DNA of 64,000 nt from Nostoc sp. NIES-4103 (GCF_002368335.1 NZ_AP018288.1:2782838-2846837); one strand, 5' to 3'; numbered from the stretch's first letter, positions 35,515 through 45,133 are shown. The notes: generated by a model not told the origin, from the sequence alone. Numbers and translations: made by a program.

Positions 35515-36723
35515 CTACACTACTGATGCTGTTGCCTTCAATGCAAAAATCTTCTCAATTACATCTTCTACTACCTTATCCGGCGTTGAAGCACCAGAAG
35601 TAACTCCTACGGCAATTTCCCCTTTTGGTAACCAATTTTCTGTAATTACTAATTCTCCATTTAACTGCCGATGTTCAATGGCATTTCCTGATTGAATTCT
35701 CCCAACACTATCAATGTGGTAAGAAGGAATTCCCCGTTGCACAGCAATTTGTTGCAATTGAGTAGTATTTGATGAATTAAACCCACCAATTACCACCATT
35801 AAATCTATATTTTTTTCCACTAACTCCAACATGGCATCTTGCCGTTCTTGAGTTGCATCACAGATGGTATTGAAGCTTTGGAAATGCTGATTTAACTCAG
35901 TAGGGCCATATTTTTGCAGCATAGTACGCTCAAATAGTTTGCCCATTTGCTCAGTTTCACCTTTGAGCATGGTGGTTTGGTTAGCAATACCAACACGTTC
36001 TAAGTCTTGATCAGGGTCAAATCCCACCGAACAAGCTTTGGCAAATTTTTTCAGAAACTCTTCACGATTGCCACCATTGAGGATATAGTTAGCCACATAT
36101 TCTGCTTCTTGTAAATTTAAGACAATCAAATATTTACCAGCAAAAGAACTAGTAGCTACAGTTTCTTCGTGTTTATATTTACCGTGGATTATTGAAGTAT
36201 AATCGCCTTTTTTGTGCTTTTCAACTGTGTTCCAAACTTTAGACACCCAAGGGCAAGTTGTATCCACAATTTTGCAGCCTTTATCGTTAAGTATCTGCAT
36301 TTCTTGGACACTAGCACCAAAAGCGGGTAGGATGACCACATCACCAGCTGCCACAACAGAAAAGTCTTTTTGACCTGCTGTAACTGGAATGTATTCCACT
36401 GCCATTTCCTGCATCCGCTGATTCACAGAGGGATTGTGAATAATTTCATTGGTAATCCAGATGTGTTCTGTGGGGAAGTGCTTGCGAGTTTCATAAGCCA
36501 TGGCTACAGCACGTTCTACACCCCAGCAAAAGCCAAAAGCTTGTGCTAGGTGGATGGTGACATCACCTCGTTGCAGAGTGTAATTGCGATCGCGAATTTC
36601 CTGAATTAAGTTACTTTGATATTCAGATTGCAGTTGGGTAGCGACTTCTGCTTGATGCCCAAATCCCTTACGGTTGTAATTTTCTGACTGTTGGAGTGTA
36701 CGCTTAAAGGCTTTTGTATCCAT
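35515..36723 (-). CDS. ispH: 4-hydroxy-3-methylbut-2-enyl diphosphate reductase
   Basis: The protein is about 402 residues from ATG 36723 (MDTKAFKRTLQQSENYNRKG), the usual cyanobacterial start; the frame extends 18 codons upstream without conservation. Three cysteines ligate the Fe4S4 cluster (AFGFCWGVERA, TCPWVSKVW, CDATQERQDAM). IIHGKYKHEE, FNSSNT and SGASTPD bind the substrate diphosphate. The enzyme makes IPP and DMAPP in the last step of the MEP pathway, supplying carotenoid and phytol precursors in the cytosol. Monocistronic, with its own terminator at 35456-35487. Confidence 0.95.
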   Translation of the reverse strand: MDTKAFKRTLQQSENYNRKGFGHQAEVATQLQSEYQSNLIQEIRDRNYTLQRGDVTIHLAQAFGFCWGVERAVAMAYETRKHFPTEHIWITNEIIHNPSVNQRMQEMAVEYIPVTAGQKDFSVVAAGDVVILPAFGASVQEMQILNDKGCKIVDTTCPWVSKVWNTVEKHKKGDYTSIIHGKYKHEETVATSSFAGKYLIVLNLQEAEYVANYILNGGNREEFLKKFAKACSVGFDPDQDLERVGIANQTTMLKGETEQMGKLFERTMLQKYGPTELNQHFQSFNTICDATQERQDAMLELVEKNIDLMVVIGGFNSSNTTQLQQIAVQRGIPSYHIDSVGRIQSGNAIEHRQLNGELVITENWLPKGEIAVGVTSGASTPDKVVEDVIEKIFALKATASVV

Positions 36724-36777
36724 ATGCTTTATTTTTTCATGTCTCCTCTTTTTTGATTGTCTCCCGCCAAGACCCAA

Positions 36778-36890
36778 TTTTGGTAGGAAGTTGGGAGTTA
36801 AGAGTTAGGAGTTAGGAGTTAGGAGTTAGTTGTCAGTTGTCAGTTGTCAGTTGTGAAGAATTATTTCCCCCATCCCCTCATCCTCCCATG
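36778..36890. repeat. Heptamer repeat block upstream of ispH
   Basis: TTAGGAG units (about 36793-36828) and GTCAGTT units (about 36831-36854) occupy the space before one palindrome copy (36891-36936). The ispH promoter must lie between 36724 and 36790 or within this block. Confidence 0.65.
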
Positions 36891-36944
36891 ACGCCACATG
36901 CTCCACTTGGGCAAAGCCCAAGACCGCAGTGGCTCCCCCATGCC

Positions 36945-37754
36945 CTATTCCCCATTAGTATAAATCTGCAATGCGGTACGCCAAACTATATAACCGGCAG
37001 GACTCAGGTGTAAGCCGTCGGTGGAGAAGTCAGGGCGGAGATTACCTTGTTTGTTGGTAAACAAGGAATACAAGTCAAGATATTTCACGCCTTGTTTGCT
37101 AGCCATATTTTGCAGTTGTTGATTCAACTGGCGAATTCGAGTATTGGTAATAGCCAGTAGTCTCTCTCGCCCTTCCCATGTTGCCTCCTCGCCACCGTGG
37201 GGCAAAATTGACTGGACAACTATTTGCGCTTTGGGATGAACCCTTCGTAGATAACTCATAATTTGCCGTTGATTATCTAAAATGACTTCATCCTTTACCC
37301 CCCGGATTAAGTCATTAATCCCAATCATCACAAAAATTACCTCTGGCTGGGTGCGGTCAAATAAATTTAATCTTTTTAATAATCCGTAGCTAGTTTCGCC
37401 AGAAATTGCTTGATTGAGCCAATTTCTATTTTCCGGTAATAATTCAGTGGGAAACCATAGACTTATAGAATCACCCGCCAATATACTTAAACGCTGGGGA
37501 CGTTGTAGGGCGGCGATGTTGGCTTCTTGCTGAAGAATGTCTAGCCATTGCTGGTAATTGAGTTTATGACGGGGGCCTAACTCTGGTGCAACAGCTTGGG
37601 GTTGGCTGGGGCTAGACACCGAAGAAGTGGTACTAAAAAAAGCGGTCGAACGCTGCTGTTGCCAAATCAGCAGAATCACCGCCAACATCAGTATGCCGTT
37701 GGTTAACAGCGAGAAAAATGCCCAGGCAGGAAAGGTTTTAACAGAAGTGGACAC
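36945..37754 (-). CDS. SGNH/GDSL-family hydrolase, membrane-anchored
   Basis: The 269-residue protein has a hydrophobic N-terminus (FFSLLTNGILMLAVILLIWQ, about 13-32) forming a signal anchor. The SGNH blocks are ILAGDSISLW (nucleophile Ser), SGETSYG (Gly), VMIGINDL (Asn) and DGLHLSPAGY (Asp and His). These esterases act on lipids, acetylated sugars or peptidoglycan; the anchor places it on the periplasmic side. It is flanked on both sides by palindrome copies (36891-36936, 37807-37852). No operon partner. Confidence 0.9.
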   Translation of the reverse strand: MSTSVKTFPAWAFFSLLTNGILMLAVILLIWQQQRSTAFFSTTSSVSSPSQPQAVAPELGPRHKLNYQQWLDILQQEANIAALQRPQRLSILAGDSISLWFPTELLPENRNWLNQAISGETSYGLLKRLNLFDRTQPEVIFVMIGINDLIRGVKDEVILDNQRQIMSYLRRVHPKAQIVVQSILPHGGEEATWEGRERLLAITNTRIRQLNQQLQNMASKQGVKYLDLYSLFTNKQGNLRPDFSTDGLHLSPAGYIVWRTALQIYTNGE

Positions 37755-38016
37755 GACTAGCGAAATTTAAAATGTAAGGGACTGGGTATTGGGTATTGGG
37801 GATTGGGGAGCCACTGCGGTCTTGGGCTTTGCCCAAGTGGAGCAAGTGGCGTTATTGGGTATTAAGTATTGGGTTTTGGTAAGAAAAACACTCTTTAATA
37901 AACAAATTCTTTCCCAGTCCCCAGTCCCTAATCCCTAGTCCCCAGTCCCCAGCCGCCGCTACCAGTTGACTCAGATTTTAATTCGCCAGCGCTAAAAATC
38001 ACACTATCTTACGAAA
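37755..38016. repeat. Spacer with GGGTATT/CCCAGTC repeats and a palindrome copy
   Basis: TATTGGGTATTGGGGATTGGGG runs from about 37788, then the palindrome at 37807-37852, then CCCAGTCCCTAATCCC and CCAGTCCCC repeats (about 37915-37951). This is a typical repeat-filled gap with no coding content. Confidence 0.7.
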
Positions 38017-39438
38017 TTACTCTGAAATCTTTATGCCATCGCCAAACTCGGAATTATAACCTTCTTCTCCGTGTTCGTTGATATCCAGTCCTTGAAATTC
38101 AGCTTCTTCCTTGACTCGCAGACCGACTGTAGCATCGATAATTTTCAAAATTATCCATGTCCCAACGGCTGCAATAACATAAGCAATGACAATTGCTGCT
38201 AATTCAACCCCTAGTTCGCCGAAGTTACCACGCAACACGCCATCTTTCCCTGCTGAGTTGACTTCAGCTGTGGCAAATAGTGCTGTCAAAATTGCCCCGA
38301 CTGTACCACCAACACCATGTACAGGATAGGTATCCAAGGCATCGTCAACTTGTAGCTTGTGCTTGAAACTCACCGCATAAAAGCAAACAAAGGCGGTGAT
38401 GAAACCGATTAAAATCGCTGATAGAGGTGTGACAAATCCTGCTGCTGGGGTAATACCCACCAACCCAGCAACAGCTCCTGTTGCTGCTCCAACGGCGGTT
38501 GGTTTACCGCGTAAAACTGCTTCCAATATTAGCCACATTAAAGCACCGGCAGCAGCAGATGTATTGGTGGCAACAAAGGCTGTTGTGGCTACGTTTGTGG
38601 CTAAATTCCCAGACGTTCCACTGGCAACAGATAGGGCACTCCCAGCGTTGAAGCCGAACCAACCAAACCATAACAAGCCAGCACCCAGCAAAATAAAGGG
38701 GACGTTGTGGGGAGGGCTGAGGCGGTCAGGATGGGTTCTCCGAGGGCCAAGAACGATCGCAGCTACAAGGGCAGAAACCCCTGAACTAATATGTACAACT
38801 GTACCACCTGCAAAGTCTAAGGCACCTAAACCACCGTACAAACCCAAAAATCCACCTTTGGCCCATACCATGTGAGCTAGGGGTGTATAAACAAAGGTTG
38901 ACCACAACAACACAAATAAGCTATAAGCACGGAAGCTCATCCGCTCGGCGATCGCTCCAGAAATTAAAGCTGGGGTGATAATGGCAAACATGGCTTGATA
39001 GATCATGTATGCTTGGTGAGGAATCGTTCCCGCATAGGAAACAACTTCTGCTGGGTTTGACCCTTTGAGATAATCTGTTGTTTCTAACCCCACACCATTC
39101 AAACCTAGCCACTGCAAACCGCCGATGAATGGTAAACCTGGTGCAAAGGAAAGGCTATAGCCCCAAAGAATCCAAGTAACCCCCACGATCGCCATCAGCA
39201 CAAAACTCATCATTAATGTGTTGAGGACGTTGCGCGATCGCACAAATCCACCATAAAAGAATGCCAATCCTGGTGTCATCAACAAAACGAGCGCTGATGC
39301 AACCAGCATAAATGCTGTATCCCCTGTATCAGCAGCAGGTGGAGTCGCAGCTGCTGCTTGGGCAAAAGCATTGCCCATCAGCGGCCCTCCTAAAAACAAT
39401 AGGGTAATCACCCCAATCGCGATCGCTTTGTTCAACAC
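38017..39438 (-). CDS. amt: Ammonium transporter (Amt), third of the cluster
   Basis: The 473-residue protein has a signal-like first helix and 11 membrane helices. Amt signatures: AFFYGGFVRSRNVLN, LGALDFAGGTVVHISSGVSAL (the family block around the first pore His) and HGVGGTVGAILTALFA (second pore His). The C-terminal tail (EEAEFQGLDINEHGEEGYNSE) is the P-II-responsive control segment. It imports ammonium across the plasma membrane. A GTA-N8-TAC site at 39476-39489 lies 38 bp upstream of the start. In Nostoc relatives three amt genes also occur together. Confidence 0.95.
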   Translation of the reverse strand: MLNKAIAIGVITLLFLGGPLMGNAFAQAAAATPPAADTGDTAFMLVASALVLLMTPGLAFFYGGFVRSRNVLNTLMMSFVLMAIVGVTWILWGYSLSFAPGLPFIGGLQWLGLNGVGLETTDYLKGSNPAEVVSYAGTIPHQAYMIYQAMFAIITPALISGAIAERMSFRAYSLFVLLWSTFVYTPLAHMVWAKGGFLGLYGGLGALDFAGGTVVHISSGVSALVAAIVLGPRRTHPDRLSPPHNVPFILLGAGLLWFGWFGFNAGSALSVASGTSGNLATNVATTAFVATNTSAAAGALMWLILEAVLRGKPTAVGAATGAVAGLVGITPAAGFVTPLSAILIGFITAFVCFYAVSFKHKLQVDDALDTYPVHGVGGTVGAILTALFATAEVNSAGKDGVLRGNFGELGVELAAIVIAYVIAAVGTWIILKIIDATVGLRVKEEAEFQGLDINEHGEEGYNSEFGDGIKISE

Positions 39439-39849
39439 TTGTGTTTGTCCTTTCTCTATGAAATCAGATTGATTTGTATATTTAAATACAGTTTGTTACT
39501 TTTTGTTACTCGTTTTTGTCTTGAAAGTTACTCATCTTTATTTTTTTTGAAATGTTAAGAAAAATATAATCCTCATTGCAGTTCTTAATCCATGAAACAC
39601 TCTGAAAAAATGTAAGTTTTGCATCTTTTTTTTCGATAATTAGGTTTTTTTAAAGCACTACAAAATTCCCAGTTTTTTACCAACTGTTCACCACAAACTA
39701 ATAAAGTACTATGAATTGGCAAGACTGAGTAATTATCACCAGTCTATGCATATAATCGCAATATTATATAATGATTGTGCGATCTATAATAGGCAAATAT
39801 CAAAATAATATTTTGTATTTTTACGTGAGGTTATCAACAGGCTTAGAAC
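39439..39849. promoter_or_regulatory. Promoter region of amt with an NtcA-type site (39476-39489)
   Basis: GTATATTTAAATAC (39476-39489) is an exact GTA-N8-TAC NtcA match, palindromic so usable on the minus strand. At the canonical spacing a -10 box would be at about 39448-39453, but the sequence there (AAAGGA on the minus strand) is not one and overlaps the ribosome-binding area. The site may act on a weaker or shifted promoter, or be fortuitous. A one-mismatch site (GTAACAAAAAGTAA on the minus strand, about 39492-39507) is nearby. The rest of the spacer is AT-rich. Confidence 0.5.
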
Positions 39850-40173
39850 CTACATTCTGGGGGCAAACATAATAATTAAAACGCTGATTAAAGCTAAACA
39901 GCTTCCGATCAAGTCGTAGCGGTCTGGAGTTATGCCATCTATCTTCCAACCCCAAAGCATAGCCATTGCAATAAATACACCGCCATAAGCAGCATAGACT
40001 CTGCCAAAATTTGCGCTCTGGAGAGTTGCGATTGCTCCATACAAAGCCAAAGCAATGCCACCCAATATTCCCAACCAAACTGACTTATCTTGCCGCAACC
40101 ACAACCACATCAAATAGCCACCGCCTAATTCAAATAAACCAGCCCACAGAAAATAAAGTAGTGACTTAATCAT
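39850..40173 (-). CDS. YnfA/UPF0060 small membrane protein
   Basis: The 107-residue protein has four hydrophobic helices and the UPF0060 signatures: LFELGGGYLMWLWLRQ, then LYGAIATLQSANFGRVYAAYGG, then DRYDLIGSCLALISVLIIMF. The family is a small multidrug-resistance-like fold; transport substrate unproven. It lies between the second and third amt genes in the same direction, with about 350-410 bp on each side, so an operon is doubtful. Confidence 0.93.
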   Translation of the reverse strand: MIKSLLYFLWAGLFELGGGYLMWLWLRQDKSVWLGILGGIALALYGAIATLQSANFGRVYAAYGGVFIAMAMLWGWKIDGITPDRYDLIGSCLALISVLIIMFAPRM

Positions 40174-40244
40174 GTGACCAATTTGTTAATTAGCTAGAGG
40201 AAAATAATACCAATTTGAAAAAAGAATGCAACAGATATTTTGTA

Positions 40245-40272
40245 GTAGGGGCGTACAGCTGTACGCCCCTAC
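40245..40272. repeat. Perfect 28-bp palindrome
   Basis: GTAGGGGCGTACAG and its exact complement form a gapless palindrome. A decayed relative (GTAGGGACGCACAGC, then ACTGTCCGCCCCTA) lies at about 61389-61419. It is a dispersed palindrome of a type that is frequent in cyanobacterial genomes, not a terminator. Confidence 0.7.
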
Positions 40273-40311
40273 AGTTAATCCATATATATTTGTCGAGTTG
40301 AATTTTTGAAT

Positions 40312-40355
40312 AAAAAACCGCTACTTGCATGAAAGATCAAGTTGCAAGAAGCGGT
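40312..40355 (-). terminator. Rho-independent terminator of the amt gene at 40523
   Basis: On the minus strand ACCGCTTCTTGCA, a loop and TGCAAGTAGCGGT form a long stem with one mismatch, followed by a T-run (complement of 40312-40316). It is about 170 bp after the stop of the upstream amt gene. Confidence 0.7.
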
Positions 40356-40522
40356 ATTTATTAACAATCAAAGCAAACTAAGTAAGTCGGCGGAAATAAA
40401 CATAACTGTATTAAGAAGGGATTTGGGTAAGGGGAAAAGGGAAAAACCTTTACCCTTTAACCTTTTCCCTTGACCCATACAAAACTTTACATAGTTCGGT
40501 TTAATCGCGTCTACTTACTTAC

Positions 40523-42112
40523 TCAATATTTATCCTTTGTGATTCCAGTACCATATCCTTCAGCAAATGTACCAGAACCAGTCTCTTTCACGAATCCGCT
40601 GTAGGCTTCCATGCCGTGTTCGCCAATATCCAAACCTTCCAGTTCTTCTTCTCTAGAGACTCTAATACCTAAAGTAGCCTTCAGTACTAACCAAAAGATA
40701 GTGCTGAGGAGAACTGTCATACCACCTACTGAGACAACGCCAATCAACTGAGTAAATAACTGTCCGAAGCCACCACCAGCAAATAAACCTTTTGCTGGGC
40801 CAAGTCCTTCACCATACCAGGAATAAACACCAGGGCCGACAGACCACAGTCCAACTGCCAGAGTTCCCCAAATACCGCAAACCAGGTGAACTGAGGTGGC
40901 TCCCACTGGGTCATCTATGCCGATTTTATCGAAGAAGGTGACAGCGAAAACTACTAGCACACCAGCAATTAAGCCAATAACAAAAGAACTACTAATGGTG
41001 ACGTAAGCGCAAGATGCTGTGATACCAACCAAGCCAGCCAAAATACCATTGATAATCATTGATAGGTCTGGCTTACCCAGATACAGCCAAGCTGTAGCTG
41101 TAGCAGCAATACCACCAACTGCACCTGCCATGTTGGTGGTTAAAGCAATGTGAGTAATGGCGCTGGGGTCGGCAGCCATCACAGAACCAGGGTTGAAACC
41201 AAACCAGCCCAACCACAGAATCAAGCAACCTAAAGTGGCGATACTCATGTTGTGACCAGGTAGGGCAACAACTTGTTTATCTTGATATTTACCAATGCGT
41301 GGCCCAAGAAATGCAGCCCCCATCAAAGCGGCCCAGCCACCAACTGAGTGAACCACCGTACAACCAGCAAAATCCCAGAAACCGCTTTTTGCTAGCCAAC
41401 CAGCACCCCAAATCCAGTGTCCGGTAATGGGGTAGGCAATACCTACGAGTAAGAGGCTGAAGATTAAGAAGTCAACAAACTTGATTCGCTCTGCAACTGC
41501 ACCAGAAACAATTGTGGCTGCTGTTCCAGCAAACACTAGCTGGAATAAAAACTTAGCAGCTAAAGGTACACCAGCCCAATTGAGGGCCTTGAAGACACCT
41601 TGATAGGCATCCCCTGTTGCAGGACTGTTATCTGCTCCTGATAGGAAAAACCCACTCAATCCTATGAAGTCATTACCATTGCCAAACATTAACGCAAAAC
41701 CGATCGCCCAAAAGGCAACGGTGGCCAAAGCAAACACAATCAAGTTCTTAGCCAGAACGTTAACGGCGTTTTTCTGACGACAGAAGCCAGTTTCTAACAT
41801 ACAAAAACCAGCATTCATGAAGAATACCAAAAAGGCAGCGATCGCAACCCACAATGTGTCAAGAGCAACTTTCAGTTCTGCTGTGGTTGGCCCAGCGGCG
41901 GGAGTTTGGGCAACTGCCACATAACCCCAGCCCAAAACAATTAGACAAGCCAGTGGTAAGCAGGCTTGCCAACTCCAAGAGAGTTGCTTAATTCCTTGAG
42001 CAAATATCTGGAATTTGGAGTTAAATTTTGTATTTTTAGTGTAATTACTTGGTGACAAACGCCTAATTTTTGGTTTCGATTTCTTCTGTTTGTACATGAG
42101 TTTCAACATCAT
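40523..42112 (-). CDS. amt1: Ammonium transporter (Amt1-like), second of the cluster
   Basis: The 529-residue protein has a basic N-terminal extension, then a signal-like helix (ACLPLACLIVLGWGYVAVAQ) and 11 transport helices. Signatures: FLVFFMNAGFCMLETGFCR, FDFAGCTVVHSVGGW-type pore block (WDFAGCTVVHSVGG) and ATSVHLVCGIWG. The C-terminus (EEELEGLDIGEHGMEAYSG) is the P-II contact. Upstream is a textbook NtcA-activated promoter (42208-42249), so it is expected to be the main transporter induced under nitrogen shortage. The amt1 label is by analogy to the Nostoc cluster. Confidence 0.93.
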   Translation of the reverse strand: MMLKLMYKQKKSKPKIRRLSPSNYTKNTKFNSKFQIFAQGIKQLSWSWQACLPLACLIVLGWGYVAVAQTPAAGPTTAELKVALDTLWVAIAAFLVFFMNAGFCMLETGFCRQKNAVNVLAKNLIVFALATVAFWAIGFALMFGNGNDFIGLSGFFLSGADNSPATGDAYQGVFKALNWAGVPLAAKFLFQLVFAGTAATIVSGAVAERIKFVDFLIFSLLLVGIAYPITGHWIWGAGWLAKSGFWDFAGCTVVHSVGGWAALMGAAFLGPRIGKYQDKQVVALPGHNMSIATLGCLILWLGWFGFNPGSVMAADPSAITHIALTTNMAGAVGGIAATATAWLYLGKPDLSMIINGILAGLVGITASCAYVTISSSFVIGLIAGVLVVFAVTFFDKIGIDDPVGATSVHLVCGIWGTLAVGLWSVGPGVYSWYGEGLGPAKGLFAGGGFGQLFTQLIGVVSVGGMTVLLSTIFWLVLKATLGIRVSREEELEGLDIGEHGMEAYSGFVKETGSGTFAEGYGTGITKDKY

Positions 42113-42207
42113 CCTCTAAACTATTCTTCATTGCACAAAATAACCAACGAGTTTAAATTTCGTGGTTTTTGATATTTTTCATTTAGACCAGTTGTTTGCA
42201 AGGTAGA

Positions 42208-42249
42208 AAGTTATATATCCTAAATAGGAGTTTAAGTAATTAATGGTAC
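42208..42249 (-). promoter_or_regulatory. Canonical NtcA-activated promoter of amt1-like gene
   Basis: Exact GTA-N8-TAC (42236-42249, GTACCATTAATTAC on the minus strand) is followed after exactly 22 bases by TAACTT (42213-42208), matching TAN3T. This is the class II arrangement of NtcA-dependent promoters: no -35 box, with NtcA bound at about -41. Transcription should begin near 42201, giving a leader of about 88 bases before the start codon at 42112. Confidence 0.85.
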
Positions 42250-42470
42250 ATCTGTAAATATTTTTTTTTTATTCTTCAAAAATTATTATTTAGTTTTCAT
42301 ACCAGTCAAGTCTACTTCACTGAATCTTTAATCATTCAAAAAGATGCTTGATACTAAGTTGCTATATCAATACAATGCCAATAAAAAATACAGTAGCTAG
42401 TAGCAAGCAATTTGTACAAGATACTCAACCTAACTAACAATGACTTATTTTAGGTAAAACGCTTAACGCT
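42250..42470. other. Intergenic region upstream of the NtcA promoter
   Basis: AT-rich spacer between the first and second amt genes, with a run of ten T (about 42261-42270). It carries no coding frame. No further GTA-N8-TAC site was seen. Confidence 0.5.
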
Positions 42471-43940
42471 CTATTCACTTTCAAAAGCACCTACTTCTGG
42501 AGTCTTGTTGTGATTTTTTTCTTCTTCGACAAATTGTTCAACGGTGTAAACATCAGGCCAGACTGACGCACCGTGTTCATAAGCATCGATACCAATGCGA
42601 TCTGCTTCGGGATTGACGCGTAGGCGTCCCGTCGCTTTCAATCCACCATACATCAAAAAGGCGAAAGCAACGGTGAATACTACAATTGATACTACCCCTA
42701 GAAGTTGTACCCCCAGTAAGTCAAAGCCGCCACCTAAAAGTAGGCCTGCTTTTTTATTCAGGGTGAGTTCTTTTTGACCCAAGAAGCCGACACAGAGAGT
42801 ACCCATCATACCATTGATACCATGTACGGCAAATGCTCCTACCGGGTCATCAATGTGGAGTGACTCAATCAAATTCATCCCAAGCACAACCAAAATCCCA
42901 CCCGTCAAGCCAATTAAAACAGCAGCCCAAGGGGCCACATAAGCGCAAGGAGCTGTAATGGCTACTAATCCAGCCAAGGAACCATTGAGACAATAAACCA
43001 AATCCCACTTACCCGTGCGGATGTACTGGTAAATTATTGCCGATAATGCTCCTGATCCTGCGGCAAGTGTAGTATTGATTGTTACTAATCCAATCAATCC
43101 TGTATTACCTGTGCCGAGAGTTGAGCCAGGGTTAAACCCATACCAACCAAACCAGAGAATCATTGTTCCCAAAGTCGCTAACCCCAAATTGTGGGCTGGT
43201 GCTAGTGTTCCCCAAGCAGGACGACCAGGACGGGGCCCAAGCAAATAAGCACCAACTAGGGCTGTCCAACCACCAACTGTGTGGACAACGGAACCACCAG
43301 CGAAGTCGTGATAGCTCAATTTGGCTAACCAGCCGTCGGTATTCCACGCCCAGTGAACAGTAATTGGGTAGCTAATGGCCCCCATAATGGCGCTGTAAAT
43401 TAAGTCGCCAATAAAGTCTGTTCTGCCAGCCATTGAACCAGTGGTGATTGTACTGGCGGTGGCTGCAAAGGCAAATTGGAAGAAGAACAGCGTATAGGTG
43501 TTGATGGGGGCTGTAGAACCAGGTGCCCCCATTGGGTAACTGCCATCACCACCAGGTAGTTGGCTGAGGAAGAAAGTATCTATGCCAAAAAATCCGCCAG
43601 CACTTGTACCAAAGGCGATACCGAAGCCGATCGCCCACCATGCCAGAATAGTGACAGCCGCGTCAATAAAGTTTTCTAATAAAGCGTTAACTACACCTCT
43701 TTGGCGGATCAAGCCAGCTTCTAACATCGCAAAGCCGGTTTGCATGAAGAATACCAAAAACCCACTTAGCAGTACCCAAGTTGTATCAATTGAAATTTGC
43801 AATTTCGTTGTAGTTTCCGATAAAGACTGAAGGGTTGGAGGATCTGCCGCCTGTACAACTGTCGGCGCAAAAACTGCAAACACCATCGAGCCTATCGCTA
43901 AGGCTAATAAGCGATGCCACGGTCGAATATGCTTATTCAT
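42471..43940 (-). CDS. amt: Ammonium transporter (Amt), first of the cluster
   Basis: The 489-residue protein has a cleavable-looking signal (LALAIGSMVFAVFAPTVVQA) and 11 membrane helices. Pore blocks are HDFAGGSVVHTVGGWTAL and AFAVHGINGMMGTL, with FLVFFMQTGFAMLEAG in the first transport helix. The C-terminal control tail is divergent (RIGIDAYEHGASVWPDVYTVEQF) and longer than in its two neighbours, so response to P-II may differ. No NtcA site was found in the 400 bp upstream. Operon with the next amt is unlikely, as that gene has its own promoter. Confidence 0.94.
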   Translation of the reverse strand: MNKHIRPWHRLLALAIGSMVFAVFAPTVVQAADPPTLQSLSETTTKLQISIDTTWVLLSGFLVFFMQTGFAMLEAGLIRQRGVVNALLENFIDAAVTILAWWAIGFGIAFGTSAGGFFGIDTFFLSQLPGGDGSYPMGAPGSTAPINTYTLFFFQFAFAATASTITTGSMAGRTDFIGDLIYSAIMGAISYPITVHWAWNTDGWLAKLSYHDFAGGSVVHTVGGWTALVGAYLLGPRPGRPAWGTLAPAHNLGLATLGTMILWFGWYGFNPGSTLGTGNTGLIGLVTINTTLAAGSGALSAIIYQYIRTGKWDLVYCLNGSLAGLVAITAPCAYVAPWAAVLIGLTGGILVVLGMNLIESLHIDDPVGAFAVHGINGMMGTLCVGFLGQKELTLNKKAGLLLGGGFDLLGVQLLGVVSIVVFTVAFAFLMYGGLKATGRLRVNPEADRIGIDAYEHGASVWPDVYTVEQFVEEEKNHNKTPEVGAFESE

Positions 43941-44617
43941 TACTTGCTTTTTCCTGCCTGAAAAGCGGTGATTTACGTCAGTGATAATTGTCTGACATAA
44001 ATAAATTAAGGTAGCTCACTCATAACTGATGACCAAATAATTACTAATTCGTAATTCGTAATTCGTAATTCGTAATTAAAAATTCATGAATTACTAATTA
44101 ATTATTAATTAATTAATTCAGGTACAAGCCCACGCCACTTGCTCCACTTAGGCAAAGCCCTCTTGGCCGCAGTGGCTCCTCAATTCATTGATGAAAAAAA
44201 AGAAATTTGATTCATTATTCAGAGCAAGCGGATTCATCCGTGGGGTAATAATTACGAATTACGAATTATAAATTACGAATTGCGCGAAGCGCTTGACTGT
44301 CATCTGTCATCGAGCATCGACCTTTACGAGTGATTATGCAAATGTTAGATGTGCTTGTAGCTCTAATTATCAGACTAGTTCCTGTTGTACCTCTAGTAAA
44401 TCTACGTATAAATGAATAAATTTTATTGATTTTCTATTTACCAATCCGAAAATTCTGTATTATTAGATACTTTTTTCTTGCTAACATCCCATCCCGTGGA
44501 TGATGACACTTGAAATCAAGCAAGTGTATGCTTTACAGAATAAGTATTTCCCATCTGTGAAAGGCAAAGCCCAGAAGATTATTAAATTTATATACAGAAA
44601 GTTAAGAAATTGTGACT
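43941..44617. repeat. Repeat-rich spacer with inverted ATTCGTA/TACGAAT arrays
   Basis: (ATTCGTA)n runs at about 44048-44079 and (TACGAAT)n at about 44254-44281. They are inverted to one another and flank one palindrome copy (44132-44179). The same pair of inverted heptamer arrays flanks a small segment at 51002-51148. No gene or terminator is visible. Confidence 0.7.
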
Positions 44618-45133
44618 TTAGAGTTGTTTTAAATATTGCTCGTAGCCTAGTTCGTCGAGTTTTGCTTGTTTTGCCATTACTGATTCAGCTAGATTTTGGC
44701 GATATTGTTGTACTTTGACTAATAAGTCTGGTTGCTGAGTTGCGAGAATTTGCACTGCTAAAAGTCCAGCATTCTTAGCATTGCCGATGGCTACCGTTGC
44801 TACTGGGATACCTGCTGGCATCTGTACAATTGAATATAATGAATCAACGCCTTGCAGGTTACGAGTGGCTACAGGAACACCAATCACAGGAAGTGGAGTT
44901 AGAGATGCTACCATGCCTGGAAGATGGGCAGCACCACCCGCACCGGCGATAATCACCTTAATACCACGTTGGTGAGCTTGTTGGGCATACTGCACCATGC
45001 GTTCTGGAGTACGATGGGCAGAGACGATCGCGACTTCAGTCTCGATGCCAAATTCTTCACAAACTGCGATCGCATCTTTCATTGTGGGCAAATCTGAATC
45101 GCTGCCCATGATAATACCGATAAGGGGAGTCAT
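44618..45133 (-). CDS. purE: N5-carboxyaminoimidazole ribonucleotide mutase
   Basis: The 171-residue class I PurE has the active site GSDSDLPTMKDA, then SAHRTPERM (catalytic His), then AGAGGAAHLPGMVAS and NLQGVDSLYSIVQMP. It moves the carboxyl group from N5-CAIR to CAIR in purine synthesis. Full length. It is divergent from nagA with only 53 bp between the starts, so the promoters overlap. No purK beside it. Confidence 0.96.
   Translation of the reverse strand: MTPLIGIIMGSDSDLPTMKDAIAVCEEFGIETEVAIVSAHRTPERMVQYAQQAHQRGIKVIIAGAGGAAHLPGMVASLTPLPVIGVPVATRNLQGVDSLYSIVQMPAGIPVATVAIGNAKNAGLLAVQILATQQPDLLVKVQQYRQNLAESVMAKQAKLDELGYEQYLKQL

Noticed and set aside
38396..38875. 159-residue frame antisense to the third amt gene
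   Set aside because: Shadow of the transporter gene; Pro/Ala-rich with no motif.
39453..39489. A full NtcA class II promoter for the third amt gene
   Set aside because: The GTA-N8-TAC is exact but the expected -10 sequence 22 bp on is AAAGGA; kept only as a candidate site.
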